A stretch of 12,017 nucleotides of DNA from JAIRTY01 sp050257395 (GCA_050257395.1 JBLMWU010000135.1:1-12017), one strand, 5' to 3'. Counted from the stretch's first letter, positions 1 through 7,688 are shown. Program-made: numbers and translations. Notes: generated by a model not told the origin, from the letters alone.

Positions 1-76
1 GTGTCACCTGCGCGCACTCATGCGAGTCTTCGCGTGTGCGCCCACTCTGGTCACTCAGTGTGGAGGACCTATAACA

Positions 77-271
77 ATGGCGAAGGCTCTACTCGGTCAC
101 GTTGGTGGGCCGGATCCTCGCTTGGTATCTGAAATGCGCCGCCTGCAGCGGCGCGTGCGCGATCTCGAGGCCGAGCTCGTCAAACTCCAGGAGGAGAATG
201 ACGCGCTGGCCGCAGAGGTTGGCCACGAACTGCTGGTCACGGATCGGGAGCGTGAGCCTGCGCTCACCTGA
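77..271 (+). CDS. Small conserved coiled-coil protein, unknown function
   Basis: A 64-residue protein starting MAKALLGHVGG, with an ATG at 77 and a GGAGG ribosome site at 62-66. The upstream in-frame ATG at 20 has no such site, so the start at 77 is preferred. After a short Gly/Pro-containing head (GGPDPR, residues 10-15), residues about 19-48 are rich in Arg, Leu, Glu and Gln with heptad-like spacing (RRLQRRVRDLEAELVKLQEEN). This predicts one amphipathic helix that probably forms a coiled-coil dimer. No enzyme motif, signal peptide or membrane segment is visible. From memory, very similar small proteins ending in EPALT occur upstream of smc in Streptomyces and relatives, but I could not check this. 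It is closed off by its own terminator, so it is probably not co-transcribed with smc. Its role is unknown; a structural or partner-binding peptide is only a guess. Confidence 0.8.
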   Translation: MAKALLGHVGGPDPRLVSEMRRLQRRVRDLEAELVKLQEENDALAAEVGHELLVTDREREPALT

Positions 272-294
272 CCCGCTGGCACATCAGCAACCCA

Positions 295-318
295 GGGACG
301 CCGCAAGGCGTCCCTTTT
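295..318 (+). terminator. Intrinsic terminator after the small coiled-coil gene
   Basis: The arms GGGACGCC (295-302) and GGCGTCCC (307-314) form a perfect 8-bp stem closed by a GCAA tetraloop, followed directly by TTTT (315-318). It begins 24 bp after the stop codon at 271. This is a classic rho-independent terminator, and it separates the small gene from smc. Confidence 0.92.
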
Positions 319-466
319 CGTGTTATCTGGGCGCGCCGCTGGGGCCGCGGGATCCACGGGTCAGTGGCCTCCTGGCGGTAAGGTGCAGTGCAGCCGGTGC
401 CGTTTAGGGCGGCATGTTTCGGCTCACCGGGGCACAGGCCGAGCGGACGGGGAGGAGGCCCCTCAC
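319..466 (+). promoter_or_regulatory. smc leader region
   Basis: This stretch runs from the upstream terminator to the smc start. The smc promoter should lie here, since transcription from the left ends at 318. I see no convincing -35/-10 pair; the TAAGGT at 379-384 is the best TANNNT-type hexamer but lacks a good -35. The only firm element is the ribosome site GGAGGAGG at 451-458, spaced 8 bases from the GTG at 467. Confidence 0.4.
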
Positions 467-3400
467 GTGTACGTGAAGAGCCTCACCCTGCGCGGGTTCA
501 AGTCGTTCGCGTCAGCCACCACGCTGCGGTTCGAGCCGGGCATCACCTGTGTGGTCGGGCCCAACGGGTCCGGCAAGTCGAACATCGTCGACGCGATGAC
601 CTGGGTGATGGGCGAGCAGGGCGCCAAGACCCTGCGCGGCGGCAAGATGGACGACGTCGTGTTCGCGGGCACGTCGTCCCGGCCGCCGCTGGGCCGGGCC
701 GAGGTCACGCTCACCATCGACAACACCGACGGCGCGCTGCCGATCGAGTACTCCGAGGTCACCATCAGCCGGCTGCTGTTCCGCTCCGGCGGCAGCGAGT
801 ACGCCATCAACGGCAACCAGTGCCGGCTGCTCGACGTGCAGGAACTGCTGTCCGACACCGGGCTCGGCCGGGAGATGCACGTCATCGTCGGCCAGGGCCA
901 GCTCGACCAGATCCTGCACGCCGGGCCGGAGGCGCGGCGGGCGCTGATCGAGGAAGCCGCCGGCGTGCTCAAGCACCGCCGCCGCAAGGAAAAGGCCCTC
1001 CGCAAGCTCGAGGCCATGCAGGCCAACCTGACCCGGCTGGAGGACCTCACCGGAGAGCTGCGGCGGCGCCTCAAGCCGCTGGGCCGCCAGGCCGCGATCG
1101 CCCGCAAGGCCGCCGTCATCCAGGCGGACCTGCGGGACGCGCGGCTGCGGCTGCTCGCCGACGACTACGTCACCGCCGCCGCCGAGCTGGAGCGCGGCGA
1201 GACCGACGAGGCGGCGGCGCTGGCCCGCCGGGCCGAGCTGGAGCTGGCGCTGACCGGCGCCCGCGCCAAGGAGTCCGCGCTGGACGCGGACGAGCAGCAG
1301 CACGCCCCGCGGCTGGCCCGCGCGCAGGAGACCTGGTTCGAGCTGTCCGCGCTGGCCGAGCGGCTGCGCGGGGTGGCCAGCCTGGCCGCCGAACGGCACC
1401 GGCACCTGGTCGCCGGGGACGGGGAGCCGCGCCCCGGCCGGGACCCGGACGAGCTGGAGGCCGAGGCCGAGCAGCTGCGCGAGCAGGAAGCGATCCTGGG
1501 CGAGCGGCTGGAAACCGCCCGTGAGCAGCTCACCGCGGCGGTCGCCGGCCGGGCGGCCGCGGAGTCCGCGCTGGCCGCGGTGGAACGGGACCTGGCCGAG
1601 CGGGCCCGGGCGGCCGCCGCCCGCGCCGAGCAGCTGGCCCGGCTGCGCGGGCAGGTCGCAGCCGCCCGCAGCCGGGCGCTGGCCGCCGAAGAGGAGGCCG
1701 GCCGGCTGACCGACGCCTGCCAGCAGGCGCAGGCCCGGGCCAGCCAGGCCGAGGCGGAGTACGAGAGCTTCCGCGAGGTGTCGGCCGGGCGGGACGACGA
1801 CCGGGCCGAACTCGCTGCGGCACACGAGGAGGCCACCGCCGCGCTGGCTGAGATCTCCGCCCGGGTCACCGAGCTGCGCGCGGCCGAGCGGCAGGCCAGC
1901 GGCGAGCGGGCGGCCCTGCTGGCCCGCCGGGAAGCGCTGGAAGAGGGCATCCGGGGGCTGCAGAGCGGCACCGACGAGGCGGCGGTCCTGGCCGACCCGG
2001 GCCGGTTCCGCGGCGTCCTGGGAGCAGTGGCCGACCTGCTGACGGTTTCCGAGGGTGCGCAGGACGCCATCACGGCCGCGCTGGGCGGCGCCGCCGACGC
2101 GGTCGCGGTGGCCGGGCTGGACGCGGCCGTGGACATCCTGCAGGCGCTGAAGGACTCCGGCTCAGGCAGCGCGGGCCTGCTCATCGCCGCGACCGGGGCG
2201 GCGGGCGGCGCGGCCGGGGGTGGTGCCGCTGCGGGCCCGGCTGCGGCGGGCAGCCCGCTGCCCGCGGACCTGCCACGTGGGGCCATCGCCGCGCTGGATC
2301 TGGTGCAGGCACCGCCGGAGCTGCTCGGCGCGGTCGCCCGGATGCTGGCCGGGGTGGTGGTCGCCGCCGACCTGGCGCAGGCCCGCGACCTGATCCGCCA
2401 GCACCCGGAGCTGCGGGTGGTGACCCGCGACGGTGACCTGCTCGGGGCGCACTGGGCGCAGGGCGGGGCCGCCAGGCCGCCGAGCACGCTGGCCATGCGC
2501 ACCGCAGCCGAGGAAGCCGCCGCCCAGCTCGCCGGGGCCGAGCGGGCCGGGCAGGAGGCGGCGCAGGCGCTGGCCGCGGTGGCGGCCGAGGAAGAGCAGG
2601 CCCGCCGGGCGGTAGCCGACGCGCTGGCCCGGCTGCAGGAAGTGGACGCCGCCGCCGCCAAGACCTCCGGGCAGCTGGGCCGGCTGTCCGGCGCGGCGCG
2701 GGCCGCCCGTGACGAGGCGGCCCGGCTGGAGGCCGCGATCACTTCCGCCCGCCGCCAGCAGGAGCATGAGGCCGGGCAGCTCGCCGAGCTGACCGCCAGG
2801 CTGGGTGTGGCGGAGGCGGGAGCCGGCGACCGTGGCAGGGGGGCGGACGGCTCCGGCTCGGCGGGTGGCCCGCAGCAGGCCGGCGCCGCGGGCGATGACG
2901 CGGCCGGTGACAGCGCGAGCGGTGACGGCGCGAGTGGCGGCGAGGCCGGCCCGGACCTGGCGGAGCAGGCACGCGACGAGCTGGCAGAGGCGGTGGCCAG
3001 CGCGCGCAACGCCGAGACGGAAGCCCGGCTGGAGGTCAGGACCGCCGAGGAGCGGCTGCGGGCCATCGCGGGCCGGGCCGACCAGCTCGCCGCCCAGGCG
3101 GTGGCCGAGCGGCGGGCGGCCGAGCAGGCCAGCGAGCGGCGAGCGGAACGCGCCCGGCAGGCCGTGGTCGCCCGCGCGGTGGCCGACGGCGCGGGCCTGG
3201 CCCTGGCGCGGCTGGCCGAGTCGGTGACGGTCGCCGCCGCCGAGCGGCAGGCCGCCGAGGAGTCCAGCAAGGGCCGGGCCACCAGCCTCAAGGCTGTACG
3301 CGCCCAGGTCCGCGAGCTGACCGCCGAGCTCGACCGGGTGGTGGACAGCGCGCACGGCGCGGAGATCGCCCGGGCGGAGCGCCGGATGCGGCTGGAGCAG

Positions 3401-4324
3401 CTCGCCGGGCGCGGCGCCGACGAGTTCGGGGTGGACGCCGACGCGCTGGTCCGCGAGTACGGCCCGGACGTGCTGATCCCGCCGGTGACCCCGGAGGCCG
3501 CCGCGGCCCCGCCGGTGCCGGTCACCGAGGACGGGGACCCGGTGCCGGGCAACGGCCACCCCGCGCTCCTCGTTCCGGCCCAGAGCAACGGCCACGGGCC
3601 GCACGGCGGTCAGGGCGGGGCGGACGGATGGGACGACGGCGAGCCCGCCGGGGTCCCGTACGTGCGGGCCGAGCAGGAGAAGCGGGCCGCGGCCGCGCAG
3701 CGCCAGCTCGACCAGCTCGGCAAAGTGAACCCGCTGGCGCTGGAGGAGTTCGCGGCGCTGGAGGAGCGGCACGCGTTCCTCGCCACCCAGCTGGAAGACC
3801 TCAGGAAGACCCGCCGCGACCTGCTCACCGTGGTCAAGGAGGTGGACGACCGGGTGCAGGAGGTGTTCACCTCCGCGTTCGAGGACACCGCGCGGGAGTT
3901 CGAGCGGATCATCGGGCGGCTGTTCCCGGGCGGCGACGGCCGGCTGGTGCTGACCGAGCCCGACGACATGCTGGCCACCGGCATCGACGTGGAGGCGCGC
4001 CCGCCCGGCAAGAAGGTCAAGCGGCTGTCCCTGCTGTCCGGCGGCGAGCGGTCGCTGACCGCCATCGCCTACCTGGTCGCCATCTTCAAGGCCCGCCCGT
4101 CCCCGTTCTACGTGCTGGACGAGGTCGAGGCGGCGCTGGACGACACCAACCTGCAGCGGCTGCTGCACATCTTCGAGGAGCTGCGGGACACCTCGCAGCT
4201 CATCGTCATCACCCACCAGAAGCGGACGATGGAGGTCGCGGACGCGCTGTACGGCATCACGATGGCCGGGGACGGGGTGTCCTCGGTGGTGAGCCAGCGC
4301 CTCCGGGAACCCGAGCGCGCCTGA
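467..4324 (+). CDS. smc: Chromosome segregation ATPase SMC
   Basis: SMC dimers, with ScpA and ScpB, form the bacterial condensin that compacts and resolves chromosomes. The GTG at 467 has an ideal ribosome site and gives the family N-terminus VYVKSLTLRGFKSF; the frame stays open upstream to 320, but nothing there resembles SMC. The protein has 1285 residues. Walker A is GPNGSGKS (31-38), the Q-loop region GQGQLD is near 142-147, and the ABC signature LLSGGERSL is at 1189-1197. Walker B YVLDEVEAALDD follows at 1215-1226, and the H-loop region ITHQKRTME comes after it. The two Ala/Glu/Arg-rich coiled-coil arms flank a hinge at about 510-668. The protein is roughly 100 residues longer than my recollection of Streptomyces SMC (about 1190). 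The excess lies in Gly/Ala-, Gly/Asp/Ser- and Pro/Gly/His-rich stretches at about 577-599 (hinge), 785-829 and 1003-1062. All catalytic motifs are intact. Confidence 0.97.
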   Translation: MYVKSLTLRGFKSFASATTLRFEPGITCVVGPNGSGKSNIVDAMTWVMGEQGAKTLRGGKMDDVVFAGTSSRPPLGRAEVTLTIDNTDGALPIEYSEVTISRLLFRSGGSEYAINGNQCRLLDVQELLSDTGLGREMHVIVGQGQLDQILHAGPEARRALIEEAAGVLKHRRRKEKALRKLEAMQANLTRLEDLTGELRRRLKPLGRQAAIARKAAVIQADLRDARLRLLADDYVTAAAELERGETDEAAALARRAELELALTGARAKESALDADEQQHAPRLARAQETWFELSALAERLRGVASLAAERHRHLVAGDGEPRPGRDPDELEAEAEQLREQEAILGERLETAREQLTAAVAGRAAAESALAAVERDLAERARAAAARAEQLARLRGQVAAARSRALAAEEEAGRLTDACQQAQARASQAEAEYESFREVSAGRDDDRAELAAAHEEATAALAEISARVTELRAAERQASGERAALLARREALEEGIRGLQSGTDEAAVLADPGRFRGVLGAVADLLTVSEGAQDAITAALGGAADAVAVAGLDAAVDILQALKDSGSGSAGLLIAATGAAGGAAGGGAAAGPAAAGSPLPADLPRGAIAALDLVQAPPELLGAVARMLAGVVVAADLAQARDLIRQHPELRVVTRDGDLLGAHWAQGGAARPPSTLAMRTAAEEAAAQLAGAERAGQEAAQALAAVAAEEEQARRAVADALARLQEVDAAAAKTSGQLGRLSGAARAARDEAARLEAAITSARRQQEHEAGQLAELTARLGVAEAGAGDRGRGADGSGSAGGPQQAGAAGDDAAGDSASGDGASGGEAGPDLAEQARDELAEAVASARNAETEARLEVRTAEERLRAIAGRADQLAAQAVAERRAAEQASERRAERARQAVVARAVADGAGLALARLAESVTVAAAERQAAEESSKGRATSLKAVRAQVRELTAELDRVVDSAHGAEIARAERRMRLEQLAGRGADEFGVDADALVREYGPDVLIPPVTPEAAAAPPVPVTEDGDPVPGNGHPALLVPAQSNGHGPHGGQGGADGWDDGEPAGVPYVRAEQEKRAAAAQRQLDQLGKVNPLALEEFAALEERHAFLATQLEDLRKTRRDLLTVVKEVDDRVQEVFTSAFEDTAREFERIIGRLFPGGDGRLVLTEPDDMLATGIDVEARPPGKKVKRLSLLSGGERSLTAIAYLVAIFKARPSPFYVLDEVEAALDDTNLQRLLHIFEELRDTSQLIVITHQKRTMEVADALYGITMAGDGVSSVVSQRLREPERA

Positions 4325-4339
4325 GGCCCGGGCGGCCGC

Positions 4340-4359
4340 GGCCGGGCACGCGCCCGGCC
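4340..4359 (+). other. GC-rich hairpin between smc and ftsY
   Basis: GGCCGGGC (4340-4347) and GCCCGGCC (4352-4359) form a perfect 8-bp stem with the loop ACGC, 15 bp after the smc stop. No T-tract follows. It could be a U-less terminator, an RNA-stabilising 3' end or an attenuator before ftsY, or it may be chance in DNA of this GC content. Confidence 0.35.
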
Positions 4360-4391
4360 CGGTCCCGGCCATCTGCCAGACTGGGGCCGTT

Positions 4392-5537
4392 ATGGAATAC
4401 GTGATCCTCGCCATCATCCTGGCCGTGGTGCTCGTGGCCGCCGGCGGCATGCTCCTGTACACCCGCCGCCGCGGCGTGCCGCCCGCCCCGCCGGCCCCGC
4501 CCGCGCCGCCGCCCCGCGCACCGGAAGCGGAGGAGGGGGCCGGGGCCGCGCCCGCCGAGGTGCTGCCGCCGGTCACCGGCCCGCCGCCGGTGGTGGAGGC
4601 CGAGAAGCCGCCGCCGATGGCGGGCCGGATGGTCCGGCTGCGCGGCCGGCTGGCCAGGTCGCAGACCGGGTTCGGCTCGGTCCTGCTCGGCCTGCTGTCC
4701 CGGGACACCCTGGACGACGCGGCCTGGGAGGAGATCGAGGACACGCTGATCACGGCCGACCTTGGGGTGGCGCCGGCCCGGCAGATCGTGGAGGAACTGC
4801 GCACCCAGGTCCGGGTGCACGGCGCCCGCGGCACCGCGGCGGCCCGGGAGCTGCTCCGGGACGAGCTGATCAGGCAGGTCGGCGCGGACATGGACCGCAC
4901 CCTGCGGACCGCCCGCCACGGTGACCGCCCGGCGGTGCTGCTCGTCGTCGGCGTGAACGGCACCGGCAAGACCACCACCTGCGGCAAGCTGGCGCGGGCC
5001 CTGATCGGCGACGGCCGGACCGTGCTGCTGGGCGCCGCCGACACCTTCCGGGCCGCGGCCGCCGACCAGCTGGAGACCTGGGCCCGGCGGGTCGGAGCCC
5101 AGGTGGTGCGGGCGGACCGGGAAGGGGCCGACCCGGGCAGCGTTGCGTTCGAGGCGGTCAAGGCCGGGATCGACGAGCGGGCCGACACGGTGGTGGTGGA
5201 CACGGCCGGGCGGCTGCACACCAAGACCGGCCTGATGGACGAGCTCGGCAAGATCAAGCGGGTGATCGAGAAGCAGGCCACCGTGGACGAGGTGCTGCTC
5301 GTGCTCGACGCCACCACCGGGCAGAACGGGCTGCGCCAGGCCCGGGTGTTCGCCGAGGTGGTGGACATCACCGGGATCATCCTCACCAAGCTGGACGGCA
5401 CGGCCAAGGGCGGCATCGTGGTGGCCGTCCAGCGCGAGCTGGGGGTGCCGGTCAAGCTGGTGGGGCTCGGGGAGGGGCCGGACGACCTGGCCCCGTTCGA
5501 GCCGGCCACGTTCGTGGACGCCATCCTGGGCGGCTGA
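4392..5537 (+). CDS. ftsY: Signal recognition particle receptor FtsY
   Basis: FtsY is the membrane-associated GTPase that docks the Ffh-4.5S RNA-ribosome complex at the SecYEG translocon. It has 381 residues. Residues 1-24 form a hydrophobic anchor followed by the basic TRRR, as is usual for actinobacterial FtsY. Then comes a Pro/Ala/Glu-rich linker (about 29-75) in place of the long acidic A domain, a four-helix N domain (about 80-175) and the G domain. GTPase motifs are GVNGTGKTTT (187-196), DTFRAAAADQL (217-227), DTAGR (270-274) and TKLDGTAKGG (332-341); the C-terminal amphipathic region ends in FEPATFVDAILGG. The gene lies 67 bp after smc, the usual actinobacterial order. The start MEYVILAII is family-typical, although only a weak GGGG (4384-4387) precedes it. 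Nothing looks damaged. Confidence 0.97.
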   Translation: MEYVILAIILAVVLVAAGGMLLYTRRRGVPPAPPAPPAPPPRAPEAEEGAGAAPAEVLPPVTGPPPVVEAEKPPPMAGRMVRLRGRLARSQTGFGSVLLGLLSRDTLDDAAWEEIEDTLITADLGVAPARQIVEELRTQVRVHGARGTAAARELLRDELIRQVGADMDRTLRTARHGDRPAVLLVVGVNGTGKTTTCGKLARALIGDGRTVLLGAADTFRAAAADQLETWARRVGAQVVRADREGADPGSVAFEAVKAGIDERADTVVVDTAGRLHTKTGLMDELGKIKRVIEKQATVDEVLLVLDATTGQNGLRQARVFAEVVDITGIILTKLDGTAKGGIVVAVQRELGVPVKLVGLGEGPDDLAPFEPATFVDAILGG

Positions 5538-5567
5538 GCCGGGGCAGGCCGGCCCGCATTAACTGAA

Positions 5568-5602
5568 GCGGTAATAGGGCAAGGGCGGTTGCCCTTACCG
5601 CC
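5568..5602 (+). terminator. Bulged inverted repeat after ftsY, candidate terminator
   Basis: The left arm GCGGTAATAGGGCAA (5568-5582) pairs with the right arm TTGCCCTTACCGC (5589-5601). This gives a 13-bp stem with a 2-base TA bulge and a GGGCGG loop. A competing hairpin, GGCGGT (5584-5589) with ACCGCC (5597-5602), uses part of the same bases. No T-run follows. It begins 31 bp after the ftsY stop and probably ends the smc-ftsY unit; a regulatory switch or a protein-binding dyad is also possible. Confidence 0.55.
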
Positions 5603-5671
5603 ATTACGCGCTGCCGGGATCCGGGCGGAATCCGGTGATTGCCTGGTGGGCCGCGGGATGGCGGATGATGA

Positions 5672-5821
5672 ACCGGATAAACCTTACAGAAGGCTTAAAT
5701 CCTAGCTTTCTTAGTAACTCGTGGCACTTCCCTCAAATATCTGTAAAACGCCGAAACGGCAGCAATGGGACTGTACGCTGACTAACCAACAGCAACCGCC
5801 CGCGCACGAGGAGGAGCCACG
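5672..5821 (+). promoter_or_regulatory. AT-rich promoter region of the flavohemoglobin gene
   Basis: From about 5672 to 5790 the base composition is clearly more AT-rich than anything else in the window, which suits a promoter. The hexamers are not decisive. TGGCAC (5722-5727), 16 bases, TAAAAC (5744-5749) is one candidate; TACGCT (5774-5779) is a -10-like alternative without a matching -35. A dyad GAAGGCT (5689-5695) / AGCTTTC (5704-5710), seven pairs including one G-T, could be an operator. The ribosome site GAGGAGGAG (5808-5816) stands 5 bases before the GTG. Confidence 0.5.
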
Positions 5822-6937
5822 GTGGACGTCCAGCGTCTGAAGGACTCCTTCGCCCGCGTGGCCGTGCACGGCGACGCGGTCCCCCTGTTCTTCTACTCGG
5901 ACCTCTTCCTGCGGCATCCCGACACCCGGGCCCTGTTCCCGGTGTCCATGGCCGTCCAGCGGGACCGGCTGGTCAAGGCCCTCGCCGCCGTGGTGTCGAA
6001 CGTGGACAACCTCGACGCGGTCACCGGGTTCGTCCAGGCGTTAGGACGCGACCACCGCAAGTTCGGCGCGCTGCCCGAGCACTACGGCGCGGTGGGCGCC
6101 AGCCTGCTGGCCACCCTGGCCTACTTCAACGGCGAGGCGTGGACGCCGGACCTGGCCGCCGACTGGAAGGCCGCCTACGAGATCGTCGCCGGGGTGATGC
6201 TCGACGCCGCCCGCGAGGACGAGAAGATGCGGCCCGCGTCCTGGGAGGCCACGGTGGTGGCGCACGAGCTGCGCACCTTCGACATCGCCGTCTTCCGGGT
6301 CGCCCTCCCCGAGCCGGTCGGCTTCCTGCCCGGCCAGTACGTCAGCGTGACGTCGTCGCTGCGGCCGCGGCTGTGGCGCATGTACTCGATCGCGAACGCC
6401 CCCCGCCCCGACGGGACCATGGACTTCCACGTCCGGATGGTCGACGGCGGGACGCTCAGCATGGTCCTCACCCGGGGGCTGATGGTCGGGTCGCGGCTCA
6501 CCCTCGGGCCGCCCGCCGGTGTCCTCACCTACGACCACTCGACAGGCCGCGACGTGCTGCTGGTGGCGGGCAGCACCGGCCTCGCCCCGCTCAAGGCGAT
6601 CGTGGAGCAGATCGCCGGCCTGCCCGATCCGCCGCGCACCCACCTGTTCTTCGGCGCCCGCCGCGCGGAAGGCCTCTACGACCTGCCCGACCTGGAGAAG
6701 ATGGCGGCCGGGCTGCACTGGCTGACCGTGACCGCGGCTGTCTCGGACGACCCCCGGTACCAGGGCGAGCGAGGGCAGCTGCCGGACGTGGTGGCGCGCT
6801 CCGGGAGCTGGCGGGACCACGACGCGTACATCTGCGGGCCCGGCGCCATGGTGGAGGCGGCCGTCGGCCGCCTGGCCACCATGGGGGTCCCGCAAGGGCA
6901 GATCCACACCGAAGAGTTCGGCTGGAGTGAGGCATGA
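5822..6937 (+). CDS. Flavohemoglobin (globin-FAD-NAD), probable NO dioxygenase
   Basis: A single 371-residue chain with a globin domain (about 1-135), a ferredoxin-reductase-type FAD domain (about 140-238) and an NAD domain (about 243-371). Family members oxidise nitric oxide to nitrate with O2, passing electrons NAD(P)H to FAD to heme. Aligned by eye to E. coli Hmp, the B10 Tyr is Y25, the E7 Gln Q46, the proximal heme His H78 (in GRDHRKFG) and the G5 Tyr Y88. The FAD motif is RMYS (186-189), the NAD motif GSTGLAP (250-256), and YICGPGAM lies at 336-343; the C-terminus TEEFGW resembles the Hmp end. The GTG start has a strong ribosome site. Its stop overlaps the next gene's ATG. Leu74 is a TTA codon (6041-6043). 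At 371 residues it is somewhat shorter than Hmp. The exact substrate (NO, or another electron-transfer or lipid-related role as in some mycobacterial paralogues) is inferred. Confidence 0.9.
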   Translation: MDVQRLKDSFARVAVHGDAVPLFFYSDLFLRHPDTRALFPVSMAVQRDRLVKALAAVVSNVDNLDAVTGFVQALGRDHRKFGALPEHYGAVGASLLATLAYFNGEAWTPDLAADWKAAYEIVAGVMLDAAREDEKMRPASWEATVVAHELRTFDIAVFRVALPEPVGFLPGQYVSVTSSLRPRLWRMYSIANAPRPDGTMDFHVRMVDGGTLSMVLTRGLMVGSRLTLGPPAGVLTYDHSTGRDVLLVAGSTGLAPLKAIVEQIAGLPDPPRTHLFFGARRAEGLYDLPDLEKMAAGLHWLTVTAAVSDDPRYQGERGQLPDVVARSGSWRDHDAYICGPGAMVEAAVGRLATMGVPQGQIHTEEFGWSEA

Positions 6938-7599
6938 CCGTGACCTACCGCACTGACGAGCGGCTGACCCCTGACGTCATCCGGTCGGTTTCCCTGCCCT
7001 CCGCCAGGCTGGGCCGGCGGGGCTACGACGAAGAGCACGTGCGGGCATTCCTGAACCAGGTCGAGCGTGAAGTGGTGACGCTGCTGAACGAGAAGGCGTC
7101 ACTGCGCGAGGAGGTCACCCGGCTGCGCCAGCGGGTCCTGGACGGGGATACCGGGGACAGCTACGGCTTCCGGCCCCAGGACGCACACATCCAGGCGGTG
7201 AACGTGCTCTCCAACGCCCAGCAGACCGCGGACCGCTACGTGGCCGACGCGCAGCAGTACAGCCGGGAGCTGGCCGAGGACGCCAGGCGGCGGCGCGACG
7301 AGGTGATCGGGGAAGCCCGGGCGCACGCCGACCGGGTGCTGGAGGAGGCGCACGCCCAGGCCAGCCACGCCGCGGTCGCGGTGATGGAGGCCCCGGACGG
7401 CTACGGCGGCGCAGGGCGGCGCAACATGGAAGCCGAGCTCGCCTACCTGCGCACCTTCAGCGATGTGTACCGGACCCACCTGCGGGCGTACCTGGAGGCG
7501 CTGCTCCGCAACGTGGAGGAGTGGGAACGGGCTGAGAAATCTTCCCTCAACGCGGCGCGGACCGAACTGCCCGTGCCGCCTCAGCCCCGCCCCATCTAG
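6934..7599 (+). CDS. DivIVA-domain coiled-coil protein
   Basis: A 221-residue protein. Its ATG overlaps the flavohemoglobin stop in ATGA (6934-6937), and a ribosome site (GGAGTGAGG, 6924-6932) lies inside the upstream gene, so translation is probably coupled. Residues about 10-70 match the DivIVA N-terminal membrane-binding and coiled-coil pattern (LTPDVIRSVSLPSARLGRRG, then YDEEHVRAFLNQVEREV). A second Ala/Arg/Glu-rich helix (about 82-150) resembles the coiled coils of DivIVA, Wag31 and FilP-like proteins. A short Gly-rich break (about 152-163) is followed by a third helical segment (165-205) and a Pro-rich tail. No transmembrane segment is seen. DivIVA proteins sense curved membrane and recruit cell-pole and septum machinery. 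It is shorter than the main actinobacterial polar-growth DivIVA as I recall it, so it is probably a paralogue. Its link to a globin is unexplained. Confidence 0.85.
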   Translation: MTVTYRTDERLTPDVIRSVSLPSARLGRRGYDEEHVRAFLNQVEREVVTLLNEKASLREEVTRLRQRVLDGDTGDSYGFRPQDAHIQAVNVLSNAQQTADRYVADAQQYSRELAEDARRRRDEVIGEARAHADRVLEEAHAQASHAAVAVMEAPDGYGGAGRRNMEAELAYLRTFSDVYRTHLRAYLEALLRNVEEWERAEKSSLNAARTELPVPPQPRPI

Positions 7600-7646
7600 C
7601 CGGATCCTGCGCCCCGGTCCCGGCCGGCCGGGTGGCGCTGTCCGGC

Positions 7647-7688
7647 GTTCGTGCCCGCGGTCAGCTGGCGGCGACCGCGGGCACGAAC
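7647..7688. terminator. Perfect 16-bp inverted repeat between convergent genes
   Basis: GTTCGTGCCCGCGGTC (7647-7662) is the exact reverse complement of GACCGCGGGCACGAAC (7673-7688), with a 10-base loop. It sits where the DivIVA-like gene (plus) and the oxidoreductase gene (minus) converge, and it overlaps the last codons and the stop of the latter. No T-run follows on either strand. A bidirectional terminator is the simplest reading. Confidence 0.7.

Noticed and set aside
70..75. TATAAC between ribosome site and ATG of the small coiled-coil gene as a -10 box
   Set aside because: It would start transcription inside the gene and no -35 is seen; more likely just the spacer.
320..466. N-terminal extension of the smc frame by 49 residues
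   Set aside because: The extension matches nothing in SMC, overlaps the upstream terminator, and the GTG at 467 has an ideal ribosome site and gives the family N-terminus.
2162..5524. 1120-residue open frame on the minus strand across smc and ftsY
   Set aside because: Low-complexity Arg/Pro/Ala/Gly/Ser translation typical of shadow frames in high-GC DNA; both plus-strand genes are unmistakable.
5722..5737. Sigma-54-like TGGCAC upstream of the flavohemoglobin
   Set aside because: The second half (TTGCA) is absent, and actinobacteria generally lack sigma-54.
5640..5821. NsrR or Rex operator for the flavohemoglobin
   Set aside because: I looked for long AT-rich NsrR-type palindromes and the TGTGA-type Rex dyad and found none that match.
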